Source: Bacillota bacterium (GTDB lineage Bacteria > Bacillota_E > RBS10-35 > JAJYVN01). Taken from it: a stretch of 5,426 nucleotides of DNA. The stretch spans positions 1 to 5,426 of the forward strand of contig JAJZWQ010000186.1 of NCBI GenBank assembly GCA_021846605.1. Reading direction: 5' to 3'. Position 1 is the stretch's first letter, and each line of letters begins with the position of its first letter. Under the pieces are notes generated by a model. That model saw nothing but the letters and a program-made list of their open reading frames with translations. It made no database searches and had not been told where the DNA came from. Positions 1 to 5,426 of this stretch are shown piece after piece. The translations under genes and the position numbers were made by a program.

Positions 1-105
1 GGGGCGGCGCCGCGGGACCGGGCCGATCCTGGCAACGGACGCGAGCCGTGCGAACGCTCTCCGGTCCGGGTGGAAAGCCCGGCGTGCGCGGCAGTTGCCG
101 CGTAG
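1..105 (+). CDS. Possible C-terminal tail of an upstream gene, perhaps TnpB (partial)
   Basis: Frame 1 is open from the window edge to a TAG at 103-105 and would give 34 residues ending in ACAAVAA. No domain is visible. The stretch containing RSPVRVESPAC is reminiscent of the low-complexity tails that follow the zinc-finger and RuvC regions of IS200/IS605 TnpB proteins, which often carry an SVKQESP-like sequence. The RNA-like hairpins that overlap and follow this stop (66-147) would fit the TnpB arrangement, in which the guide RNA scaffold overlaps the gene's 3' end. In DNA this GC-rich an open frame of about 100 bases is common by chance, and frame 2 is also open here, right through to the next gene. 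This is a weak proposal; the 5' part of any such gene lies outside the window. Confidence 0.2.
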   Translation, partial: GAAPRDRADPGNGREPCERSPVRVESPACAAVAA

Positions 106-148
106 CCCGAGTCCGCCTGTTGCCTACGGCCCCGCAAGGGGTCAACAC

Positions 149-201
149 AAGGCCGAAAGGGGCGAAAACCTGGTCGGGCGGACGGTGTGGAAGGCCGAAA
201 G
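149..201 (+). repeat. 11-bp direct repeat AAGGCCGAAAG, two copies
   Basis: The identical sequence AAGGCCGAAAG occurs at 149-159 and 191-201, start to start 42 bp, close to four helical turns. Each copy can fold into a small CCGA(A)-type hairpin. The copies lie in the noncoding leader of the secretion operon. They could be paired protein-binding sites or repeated RNA elements; no third copy was seen nearby. Confidence 0.5.
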
Positions 202-221
202 ATCGGTTGGTACACATTTTT
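185..221 (+). terminator. Candidate intrinsic terminator or attenuator before the VirB6-like gene
   Basis: GTGT (185-188) can pair with ACAC (212-215). Within that stem CCGA (195-198) pairs with TCGG (203-206) around an AAGA loop, extended by two G-T wobbles at 193-194/207-208. One A and five T residues (216-221) follow, the only T-run of this kind near the gene. The internal loop makes the stem imperfect. An alternative hairpin, GGTTGG (205-210) with CTAACC (222-227, one G-T wobble), shares bases with it and ends directly next to the ribosome binding site, so the two are mutually exclusive. That layout would fit attenuation, or termination of an upstream transcript, but neither is demonstrated. 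Confidence 0.35.
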
Positions 222-238
222 CTAACCAGGGGACAGGC

Positions 239-1111
239 ATGGCGATGCCTGGAATTGGCGCCGCCGGGGCCGCTGCTGCGGACGCAGTGCTTCGGGGCGC
301 AGTCCGGGGACTGCAGGGGCCGGTGCTCGCGGCCCTAGACCGGCTCCTGCTGCGGCCGGTCGTGCTGAGCCCTGGAGTGGTGGCGGCGGCCGGCGCAACC
401 CGGGATGTGGGCGCGAGTTTGCTGGTCGCGGTCTTGACCTATGGCGTGCTGCGAACCCTGCTGGCTCCTTTGGTCGGATTGCGGCCGGATCCATTGCCCG
501 CGCTGGTCGGGCGCGTCGCCCTGGCCGCCGTGGGTGTGGCCGGGAGCGTACCCCTGGTTCAGGGGGTGCTGGCGGCCAACCATGCGCTGTGCGCTCTGCT
601 CATCCGGGCGGCCCCCCACGGTCCGACGGGGCTGATTCGTCCATTGGCGGGGGGCATCGGCCTGTCCGCAGCCCCGGCACTGCTCGGGATCGGGCCGGAC
701 GTGGTCGCGTTGGCGGTTCTGGTCGGGACGGCGGCGCTCGCCTGCTTTTACCTGGTGCGGGCCGCGGAGATTTCGCTGTTGTGCCTGCTTTTGCCCATCG
801 GCGCGGCGCTCTGGGCCCTGCCGGCCGCGGATGGCGTCTGGCGGGCGCTGGTGGGCGAACTGCTGGTGAGCGTCTTTGTTCAGTCCGCCCAGGCGGCGGT
901 GTTGCTCGTGTTTGCGGCGGGCATGTCCGGCGGCGCGGGACACGCCGGCCAGTGGTTGTCTGCGCTGGCGTCCCTTTCCCTTCTCTTTCGCTGTCGCACG
1001 CTGGTGGGGCGGGCGGTCGGGACCCTGTTTCCTTGGGCGGGAGATGCGGCGGGACCTGGGGAGTGGCTGCGGGGGGCAGGGATCGGATTGCGCCTTCGCG
1101 GTCCGGGGTGA
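239..1111 (+). CDS. VirB6/TrbL-like polytopic membrane protein of a type IV secretion system
   Basis: Encodes 290 residues, very hydrophobic, with about six or seven likely membrane segments (roughly residues 57-79, 87-111, 134-152, 154-176, 178-197, 205-227 and 239-251). The segment from about 173 to 225 (RAAEISLLCLLLPIGAALW, then a Trp and a QSAQAAVLL helix) resembles the conserved core of VirB6/TrbL channel proteins: an Arg at a helix end, a Leu-rich helix ending in a Pro-Gly or Pro-Leu turn, a Trp-containing loop, then a Gln-containing helix. In that family the protein forms part of the inner-membrane pore. The start at 239 was chosen because AGGGGA (228-233) lies five bases upstream. The frame stays open further upstream to the window edge, but that would cross the T-run and hairpins. 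It is slightly short for the family. The next gene begins 11 bp downstream, followed by VirB4, which strengthens the call; sequence identity alone would be too weak. Confidence 0.7.
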   Translation: MAMPGIGAAGAAAADAVLRGAVRGLQGPVLAALDRLLLRPVVLSPGVVAAAGATRDVGASLLVAVLTYGVLRTLLAPLVGLRPDPLPALVGRVALAAVGVAGSVPLVQGVLAANHALCALLIRAAPHGPTGLIRPLAGGIGLSAAPALLGIGPDVVALAVLVGTAALACFYLVRAAEISLLCLLLPIGAALWALPAADGVWRALVGELLVSVFVQSAQAAVLLVFAAGMSGGAGHAGQWLSALASLSLLFRCRTLVGRAVGTLFPWAGDAAGPGEWLRGAGIGLRLRGPG

Positions 1112-1122
1112 AGGCGGGGGGT

Positions 1123-1968
1123 ATGGCGATGCCGTTGATCCCCGGCGCGACCGGGCGCGGGTTGCGCGTGTTGCCGCGGCTTGGTCTGGGACAGGCCGTC
1201 GGAGTCCTGGCGACCGCCGTGGTCTGTTTCGCCATGTGGCATGCGGCGGTACCCCGGGTCGTGCGGGTGCCGGGGTTGGCCGCCATTGCGGGCGCCGGGA
1301 TGCTGCTGAGCATCGGGTCATGGCCTCCGGGGCCGCAGGGGGAGGCGGTGGTCCGCTGGCTGGGCCGGCTGGCCGCGTACGGGTGGCGGCGACAGGCGCG
1401 TGCCGGCACCGGCGGGGGCCGGTGGTGCGGGCCCGTGGACATGGTCGGGCCGTACCTTCTGCACCCGGGGGGGTGTGCGGCCGTCTTGGAGAGCGGCGGT
1501 TTGGATCCGGCTCTGGGTGGCGACGATGCCTGGGTGGCCGCCGTCGCCGGCTACCGTGAGCTGCTGCACGCACTGGAACGGCCGCTGCAGGTGGTCGTGG
1601 TGTCGAGGTGGTTGCGAGACGCCGACCGACCGACCCACTATCGGACGGAGCGGGTGCCGGCCGGGCTGGCCGAAGTCGCCGCCACCTACGCCTCCCACTG
1701 GGGTGGGTTGGTGGCGGCGCGTTGCTGGGTTGTGCGGCGCGTCCTGCTCGTGGCGTCGGCGCCGGGGAGGGGCGCGGACGCCCAGGCGGACATCGAGGCG
1801 ACCGTCGCCTGTGTGCAGCGCCTCGCCGCGCGCCTGGGCTTTGGCTGTCGCCGGCTGACCGGGGATGAGTTGGTGGCCGCGTGGCGGGAGTGGACGGGGG
1901 ACGTCTGTCCCGGGGCGAGGGTGGATGGGCAAGCGGGTTGGCGCGTTCGGGGCTGGTCGGATGCGTAG
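1123..1968 (+). CDS. PrgI/VirB3-like membrane protein with a soluble VirB4-N-like domain
   Basis: Encodes 281 residues. An N-terminal part (about 10-95) has two membrane helices (about 22-39 and 47-66), then a SWPPGPQGEAVVRWLGRL segment and a basic stretch (YGWRRQAR). This matches the PrgI/VirB3-like pattern: two helices, a Pro-Gly turn, an amphipathic helix and a basic end. The remainder (about 105-258) looks like the soluble domain found at the start of VirB4/TraC-type proteins: a beta strand ending in AAVLESGGLD, a helix VAAVAGYRELLHALERP, a strand LQVVVVSRWLRD, an alpha-helical middle, and a second strand RRVLLVASAP. The protein probably sits in the inner membrane and docks the ATPase. 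ATG 1123 follows a G-rich site (GGCGGGGGG); a second in-frame ATG is at 1129. It starts 11 bp after the VirB6-like gene and overlaps virB4 by 8 bp, so translation is probably coupled. Exact family names need a profile search. Confidence 0.7.
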   Translation: MAMPLIPGATGRGLRVLPRLGLGQAVGVLATAVVCFAMWHAAVPRVVRVPGLAAIAGAGMLLSIGSWPPGPQGEAVVRWLGRLAAYGWRRQARAGTGGGRWCGPVDMVGPYLLHPGGCAAVLESGGLDPALGGDDAWVAAVAGYRELLHALERPLQVVVVSRWLRDADRPTHYRTERVPAGLAEVAATYASHWGGLVAARCWVVRRVLLVASAPGRGADAQADIEATVACVQRLAARLGFGCRRLTGDELVAAWREWTGDVCPGARVDGQAGWRVRGWSDA

Positions 1969-3712
1969 CCCCTGGGGCCCCGGGCGCTCTGGCGCGTTGG
2001 CGCCCGGCCGGGCGCGCCGCGGTGATCTTGCCGCGCCGGGGTTTGTGGCGGTGGCCCCCGATCATCTGACCCTATCCGACGGCCGCGTCGCCCGCACCCT
2101 CATTGTGCGTGGCTATCCGCGGACCGTCGTTGCGGGATGGCTGGCGCCCCTGGAGGGGTGGCCCGGCGAACTGCGGGTGGCCACCTTCATCGAACCCGTG
2201 GCCACCGCGACGGCCCTCGCGGAACTCGGCGCGCATCAACGTGCGGCCTCGGCCTCCGTGCTGCTCACCGAGATGCGTGGGGCTCTGCCGGACGCCCTTG
2301 ACCAGGAGGCGGCCGCGGAGGCGCGACGCCTGCGTGCGGCGCTGGCCAGGGGCCAGACCCGGCTGTTTGTGGTGCACATGGCCCTCACCGTCCTCGCTGC
2401 GGACCTGCCGGATCTGGAGCGCCGCTGTGCTGAAGTGGTGCGCCTCCTCGCCGGATTGCTGGTGGGCGTGCGAAGCGGACTGCTTGAGCAGGATACGGGT
2501 TTCGCCGCCACGCTCCCCAGCGGGCGCCTGGTCCTTTCCGCACCGCGCAACTTCGACAGTGAGGCCCTGGCCACGATGTATCCCTTTTCCTCCGGGGGGA
2601 CGCTGCCGGCGAACGGCGAGGTGTGGGGGATGGATCGCCGCTGGCGCAGTCCGGTTGCGGTGGATCGGCGGGCCTTGAGCAACCCGCATGTGTTGTGCGT
2701 GGCGGCGAGCGGGGCGGGGAAGTCCTTTTGGGCAAAGCATATTCTGCTTCAGGCCGTCCTGCGGGGCGAACGTGTCTGTGTTCTGGACCCGCACGGGGAG
2801 TATGCCGGGTGGTGCCGGGTCGTGGGGGGGCGGACGATCCGCGTGGACGACCACACCGGCCTTGGGGCGCGGTTGCTCCTGCCTCTGGTCGGGGAGGCCG
2901 GGGAGGCATGGCGCATCCGTTGGTCGGCGCGGTTGCGGGCGCTGCTTTTCCTGCTGGGTCACCGAATGAGTCCCGAGGCGGCAGCCGTCTGCGGCGTCGC
3001 CCTGCAAAGGGCCATGGCCGGCGCGGCGCCCGCTCCCACCCTGGGCGGCGTTGCGGACGAACTGGAGAAGGAAGGCCCTGCCGGCGCCCGCATGGCCGCG
3101 GTCCTGCGGGAGGCCCTGCAGACCTGCCTGCGGGGGTTTGCCGGTGGAGGGGGCGATCTTCCGGATAACCTCCCCGCGCTGGTGTTTGATCTGCGGGGGG
3201 TGGCGGAGCGAACCGGGCCCGGGTCCGCGGCCGCGCTGTGGCTGCTGGCGGAGTTTCTGTTGGATCATTGGGTGGATCCCGCGCGGCCGCCGCTGACGGT
3301 TGCGGTCGACGAGGCCCACGCACTGCTGGCGCACGCCGTGACGGCGCGCTTCTTGGAAGAACTCCTGCGCAGCGGCCGCAAGCGCGGCGCCGGCGTGCTC
3401 TTGTTGACCCAGGCGATCGGCGATCTCCTGGGGGCCCACGCCGACCCGGATGCGGCGCGGGCGACGCGCGCCGCCTTGGCCAATGCCGCAGCCGTGTTTC
3501 TCATGCGCCAACAAAACCAACGGGAGGTCGCCATGGTGCGCGCGCTGTATCGCCTAGGCGCAGAGGAGGCGCGGTTGCTGACCACCTGCGGCCGGGGCGA
3601 AGGGCTCTTGGTGGAGGGACGCCGCCGTGCCTCGGTGCTGGTGGATGTGCCGCTGGCGATGCACGCCGCCTTTGCTACGGACCCGGATGGCGGCACGCCC
3701 CCGGCGCCATGA
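1961..3712 (+). CDS. virB4: VirB4-family type IV secretion ATPase
   Basis: Encodes 583 residues. The N-terminal domain (about 28-225) begins with the usual VirB4 pattern DHLTLSDGRVARTLIVRGYP followed by GWLAPL, and ends near VWGMDRR. The RecA-like ATPase domain follows: Walker A AASGAGKS (248-255, Lys254), the strand CVLDPHGEY (273-281), Walker B LTVAVDEAH (445-453, Asp450-Glu451), a sensor-like LLLTQAIGDLL after RKRGAG, and a C-terminal block with EARLL, GEGLLVEGRRR and the FATDP ending typical of the family. The protein is expected at the cytoplasmic face of the membrane, where it powers assembly of the channel and substrate transfer. ATG 1961 was chosen because it overlaps the stop of the preceding gene (ATGCGTAG) and leaves a normal N-terminus; the frame is open back to an ATG at 1865, which would add 32 residues overlapping that gene. 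Oddities: the first P-loop residue is Ala rather than Gly, and the NP motif usually found after DPxGEY is not evident. Confidence 0.93.
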   Translation: MRSPWGPGRSGALAPGRARRGDLAAPGFVAVAPDHLTLSDGRVARTLIVRGYPRTVVAGWLAPLEGWPGELRVATFIEPVATATALAELGAHQRAASASVLLTEMRGALPDALDQEAAAEARRLRAALARGQTRLFVVHMALTVLAADLPDLERRCAEVVRLLAGLLVGVRSGLLEQDTGFAATLPSGRLVLSAPRNFDSEALATMYPFSSGGTLPANGEVWGMDRRWRSPVAVDRRALSNPHVLCVAASGAGKSFWAKHILLQAVLRGERVCVLDPHGEYAGWCRVVGGRTIRVDDHTGLGARLLLPLVGEAGEAWRIRWSARLRALLFLLGHRMSPEAAAVCGVALQRAMAGAAPAPTLGGVADELEKEGPAGARMAAVLREALQTCLRGFAGGGGDLPDNLPALVFDLRGVAERTGPGSAAALWLLAEFLLDHWVDPARPPLTVAVDEAHALLAHAVTARFLEELLRSGRKRGAGVLLLTQAIGDLLGAHADPDAARATRAALANAAAVFLMRQQNQREVAMVRALYRLGAEEARLLTTCGRGEGLLVEGRRRASVLVDVPLAMHAAFATDPDGGTPPAP

Positions 3713-3725
3713 GCCGCCCCCGAGG

Positions 3726-3753
3726 AGAACGTTCTTGCCCGCGGCTGCGGCAA
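3726..3753. repeat. Palindrome AGAACGTTCT and adjoining hairpin in the convergent gap
   Basis: AGAACGTTCT (3726-3735) is a perfect 10-bp palindrome. It runs straight into TTGCCCGC/GCGGCAA (3735-3753), a stem of seven pairs with one bulged C around GGCT. Both lie just after the virB4 stop and before the main terminator-like hairpin. They may contribute to transcription termination, or the palindrome may be a protein-binding site; the sequence does not decide. Confidence 0.4.
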
Positions 3754-3775
3754 GGGGACGGGCCGGCCTGTCCCC
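3754..3775. terminator. Strong hairpin between convergent genes, likely bidirectional terminator
   Basis: GGGGACGGG (3754-3762) pairs with CCTGTCCCC (3767-3775) around CCGG: nine base pairs, one of them G-T. It sits 42 bp after the virB4 stop and two bases beyond the stop codon of the minus-strand DUF1189-like gene. There is no T-tract on either side, so it is not a classical intrinsic terminator. Its position exactly between two converging operons makes a shared termination or mRNA-end-protecting role likely. Confidence 0.55.
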
Positions 3776-3777
3776 CG

Positions 3778-4569
3778 TCACGCCGGTCTGTCCAGCGCCC
3801 AGCATCCGATAGCGGCATAGACCGTGGCGACGAGCCACAGCGACCAGACGGGCAAGGGGATGACGAGTCGCGCGAGCTCCGCCAGCAGGGGCAGCGTCCA
3901 GGCCGCCAGGCCCACGCGCCAACCCTGGATCCACGACGCATTGCGGCCCGCGAAGCGCGCGGCGATCAATCCAATCCAGGTTACGATCAGCGCCCGCATC
4001 AGGTCGCCCAGGATCGTGAAGCCGGTTGCCACGACGGCACCGAGCCACAGGCCTTCGGAGGAGAGGGCGGACAGCAGGTTGCCGATGTTCGCCTTAGTCG
4101 GCGGCAGCTTGCCCAGCATGGAAAACGGCACCACAAGGTTGCCGCGGACCGTTTCCCGGGTGCGAAGCAAGATCTCGCGCGTGGCAAGCACCATGCCGAC
4201 CGCGGCGTGGCCCAGAGCGGACGGGTGGGCGTGCCCCGTCGGTACGAGTACGATGCTGGCGCCGTCCGCCTGGACGCGCAACGGCAACGAGGCGGGGGGC
4301 GTAACCCGCCATTGCCCGCCGGAGAGCGAAAAGTCGGGCAGGAGGTGCCACGCGGCGGAGATCGCCGTCAGACCGCGGGCCACGCCCCAGGCCATGACCA
4401 CGGAGGTGACGGCGGCGGTAATCCCCGCCACCAGGAAGAATGCGGCGTAGGCCCCCTGGGGCTGGGCCCCGATGCGGCGGTAGCCCGCCCCGCCGAGGAA
4501 CGCCTGCCACAGCCGTTCTGGCACGGATAGGCGCGCCTCCGCCGGCGCCGGTGAATCCTCGACCGCCAA
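3778..4569 (-). CDS. DUF1189-like integral membrane protein
   Basis: Encodes 263 residues. One membrane helix near the N-terminus (about 41-63) is followed by an outside-facing domain (about 65-165) and then roughly four helices (about 170-190, 187-204, 214-235, 240-258). This is the layout of the DUF1189 family common in Bacillota. Family-like features include LPDFSLSGGQWRV (77-89), the strand ASIVLVPTG (104-112) where the family usually has an Asp-Pro-Thr-Gly type turn, and VVPFSML (146-152). The family has no established biochemical function that I can state. The start is TTG at 4569, preceded by AAGGGGG (4580-4586 on the plus strand) with a ten-base gap; no better ATG or GTG occurs before the first helix. 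It lies 33 bp after the 260-residue gene on the same strand and is probably cotranscribed with it. Family assignment is from pattern, not a search. Confidence 0.65.
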   Translation of the reverse strand: MAVEDSPAPAEARLSVPERLWQAFLGGAGYRRIGAQPQGAYAAFFLVAGITAAVTSVVMAWGVARGLTAISAAWHLLPDFSLSGGQWRVTPPASLPLRVQADGASIVLVPTGHAHPSALGHAAVGMVLATREILLRTRETVRGNLVVPFSMLGKLPPTKANIGNLLSALSSEGLWLGAVVATGFTILGDLMRALIVTWIGLIAARFAGRNASWIQGWRVGLAAWTLPLLAELARLVIPLPVWSLWLVATVYAAIGCWALDRPA

Positions 4570-4602
4570 GCCCCGCCGACCCCCTTGTGCGTGTGGAGGC
4601 GA

Positions 4603-5385
4603 TCAGGCCCCCAGCGCGAACCATTCACAGCGAAGCGGCTGCAAAAAGCGATCCGCCACGAAGTTGAGGGCCTTGCGCGCCGGGTGCAGGTCGGCCGCCA
4701 GGCCGTCCAGGGTTTCGCGCAGGCCGCATTGGCGTGCTTCCGGCGCGCGTGCCGCAGATCGATAGCGCGTTTGGCTCTCGTCCTCCCATTCGTCGAGCTG
4801 CATGGAGCCCTGCGCGCTGTCTGGGAACACCCCAGCCAGGAACAGGGCGACATCGCCCAGGCGCCGGTCCAGGGCGAAGCGTTCCGCGGCTTCGGCATGG
4901 CGACGCAGGCGCCGCAGGTCGTCCAGGTTCAGTTCGTGGAAGGCGCGGCCGGCGGGCCCGGATCCCTTGCGGTCTGCCGGGGCCCGCCCCACGGAGGTGA
5001 AGGACGCCAGCAGTTCCGCCAAGTAGTGGACCCGGGCCGTGTCATCCAATGTGTGGGCGATTCGCTGGGCGTCGAATACCGGCAGGCGCTTGCGGGGGGC
5101 CAGCCATTCGGCGGTGAAGCTGCGGTGGCGCAACTCGCGCCGTGAGCGGCGCAGCAGGATGGAGAAAAAGAAGTATGGGCTGACCTTGAGCAGGATTTGC
5201 GGGTCTTGCAGGACGGCGGGTTCGAGGCGCGGATCTTCGAGCATGGCCGCGAGAACCGCGGGGTCGTTGCGCAGCGTGCGCACCGCGCCGGCCAGGTCTC
5301 CGCCGGTTGCGGCCTCCGTCACACGCAGCGCGTAGGTGATGTCGGCATCCGTGAGCATTTCAAGCAGCAGGCCGTCCGCGTACAT
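4603..5385 (-). CDS. Uncharacterised soluble protein, 260 residues
   Basis: The sequence is rich in charged residues and appears mostly alpha-helical. It has no signal peptide or clear membrane helix, although VSPYFFFSILLRR (68-80) is a short hydrophobic stretch. The first part has repeated short helices with ND/EDP turns (RNDPAVLAAML, EDPRLEPAVL, QDPQILLKV; about 39-68). A middle segment, ELNLDDLRRLRR and RRLGDVALFLAGVFPD (151-189), and the C-terminal ARKALNFVADRFLQPLR (236-252) look like conserved helices of a folded protein. I recall similar hypothetical proteins in high-GC thermophilic Bacillota but can assign no function or named domain. ATG 5385 has a strong ribosome binding site, AAGGGGGAG (5392-5400 on the plus strand), six bases away. 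The DUF1189-like gene follows after 33 bp, suggesting an operon. Any promoter lies mostly outside the window. Confidence 0.8.
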   Translation of the reverse strand: MYADGLLLEMLTDADITYALRVTEAATGGDLAGAVRTLRNDPAVLAAMLEDPRLEPAVLQDPQILLKVSPYFFFSILLRRSRRELRHRSFTAEWLAPRKRLPVFDAQRIAHTLDDTARVHYLAELLASFTSVGRAPADRKGSGPAGRAFHELNLDDLRRLRRHAEAAERFALDRRLGDVALFLAGVFPDSAQGSMQLDEWEDESQTRYRSAARAPEARQCGLRETLDGLAADLHPARKALNFVADRFLQPLRCEWFALGA

Positions 5386-5426
5386 TCTCGGCTCCCCCTT
5401 CCTCGATGGAAGACGGTGGGCGGCGG

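Larger units (their letters stand above)
66..227 (+). promoter_or_regulatory. Structured leader or unidentified noncoding RNA upstream of the VirB6-like gene
   Basis: Successive potential stems read directly from the sequence: CCGGG/CCCGG (66-70 with 78-82); CGCGGC/GCCGCG around AGTT (87-102); a 7-bp long-range pairing GTCCGCC (111-117) with GGCGGAC (177-183); inside it, and continuous with its 5' strand, TGTTG/CAACA (118-122 with 143-147); then CCCC-GCAA-GGGG (130-141) and a short CC-GAAA-GG hairpin (153-160). A terminator-like hairpin follows at 185-221. GCAA and GAAA are GNRA tetraloops, typical of structured RNAs. I cannot assign the region to a known riboswitch, ribozyme or small-RNA class. 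It may be a cis-acting leader of the secretion operon, a TnpB-associated RNA with the right end of an insertion sequence, or chance pairing in GC-rich DNA. Strand is inferred from the downstream gene. Confidence 0.4.

Noticed and set aside
66..102. RNase P RNA-like GGAAAGYCCGG segment
   Set aside because: Only a short match. The other conserved RNase P regions, including the ACAGAAA-type segment, are absent.
48..210. 5' part of a group II intron (GTGCG, a GGGTGGAAAGCCC element, then CCGCAAGG-like and CCGAAAGG-like segments)
   Set aside because: The resemblance is only local. There is no room for the remaining domains or an intron-encoded reverse transcriptase before the start codon at 239. 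A covariance-model search would settle it.
95..238. N-terminal extension of the VirB6-like protein from an earlier ATG (or from the window edge)
   Set aside because: The frame is open, but it would read through the hairpins and the TTTTT run, its product is basic and unlike the rest, and a good ribosome binding site precedes ATG 239.
1865..1960. Earlier ATG for virB4 giving a 615-residue protein
   Set aside because: It would overlap the preceding gene by about 100 bp. The ATG at 1961 overlaps the stop by 8 bp, the common arrangement for coupled genes.
335..2065. Long antisense open frame of 576 codons opposite the VirB6-like and PrgI-like genes
   Set aside because: Its product is Pro/Arg/Ala/Ser-rich low complexity, as expected when a very GC-rich gene is read on the opposite strand, and it covers two well-supported plus-strand genes.
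2072..3520. Antisense open frame of 482 codons opposite virB4
   Set aside because: The virB4 reading has clear Walker A, DEAH and C-terminal family motifs; the antisense product is Gln/Arg/His/Gly-rich with no domain.
3709..4530. Plus-strand open frame whose ATG overlaps the virB4 stop (ATGA), seemingly a fourth operon gene
   Set aside because: The overlap is tempting, but the product is Arg/Gly/Gln-rich with no hydrophobic core, and the minus strand there encodes a convincing membrane protein. The terminator-like hairpin also falls within it.

Overview
This is a very GC-rich window (well above 65% by eye) from a bacterial chromosome. G-rich ribosome binding sites, a DUF1189-type membrane protein and the style of the VirB4 and PrgI-like proteins suggest a high-GC Bacillota lineage such as Thermaerobacter, Symbiobacterium or Limnochordia. 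That placement is an inference from remembered family resemblance, not from a search.

Positions 1-238 hold no complete gene. A short open stretch reaches the window edge and stops at 103-105. It could be the tail of an IS200/IS605-type TnpB, but this is weakly supported. From about 66 to 227 there is a chain of potential RNA hairpins: several perfect stems, GCAA and GAAA loops, a 7-bp long-range pairing, and finally a hairpin followed by five T residues about 20 bases before the first gene. This is either a structured leader with an attenuator-like end or an unidentified noncoding RNA.

Positions 239-3712 (+ strand) hold three closely packed genes that look like the inner-membrane core of a type IV secretion (conjugation) apparatus. 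They are a VirB6/TrbL-like polytopic membrane protein (239-1111), a two-domain protein joining PrgI/VirB3-like membrane helices to a soluble VirB4-N-terminal-like domain (1123-1968), and a VirB4-family ATPase (1961-3712). The spacings are 11 bp and an 8-bp overlap, so they are very likely one operon. In the usual model the ATPase energises the pore made by the VirB3- and VirB6-like proteins. No relaxase, coupling protein (VirD4/TraG), VirB8 or cell-wall hydrolase lies in the window, and the module ends abruptly after VirB4.

Positions 3713-3777 are a short convergent intergenic region with strong hairpins that probably end transcription from both sides. Positions 3778-5385 (- strand) hold two genes read toward the conjugation module: an uncharacterised soluble 260-residue protein (4603-5385) and, 33 bp downstream of it, a DUF1189-like membrane protein (3778-4569). 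They look like ordinary chromosomal genes, so the boundary of the secretion module or mobile element may lie between 3712 and 3778.
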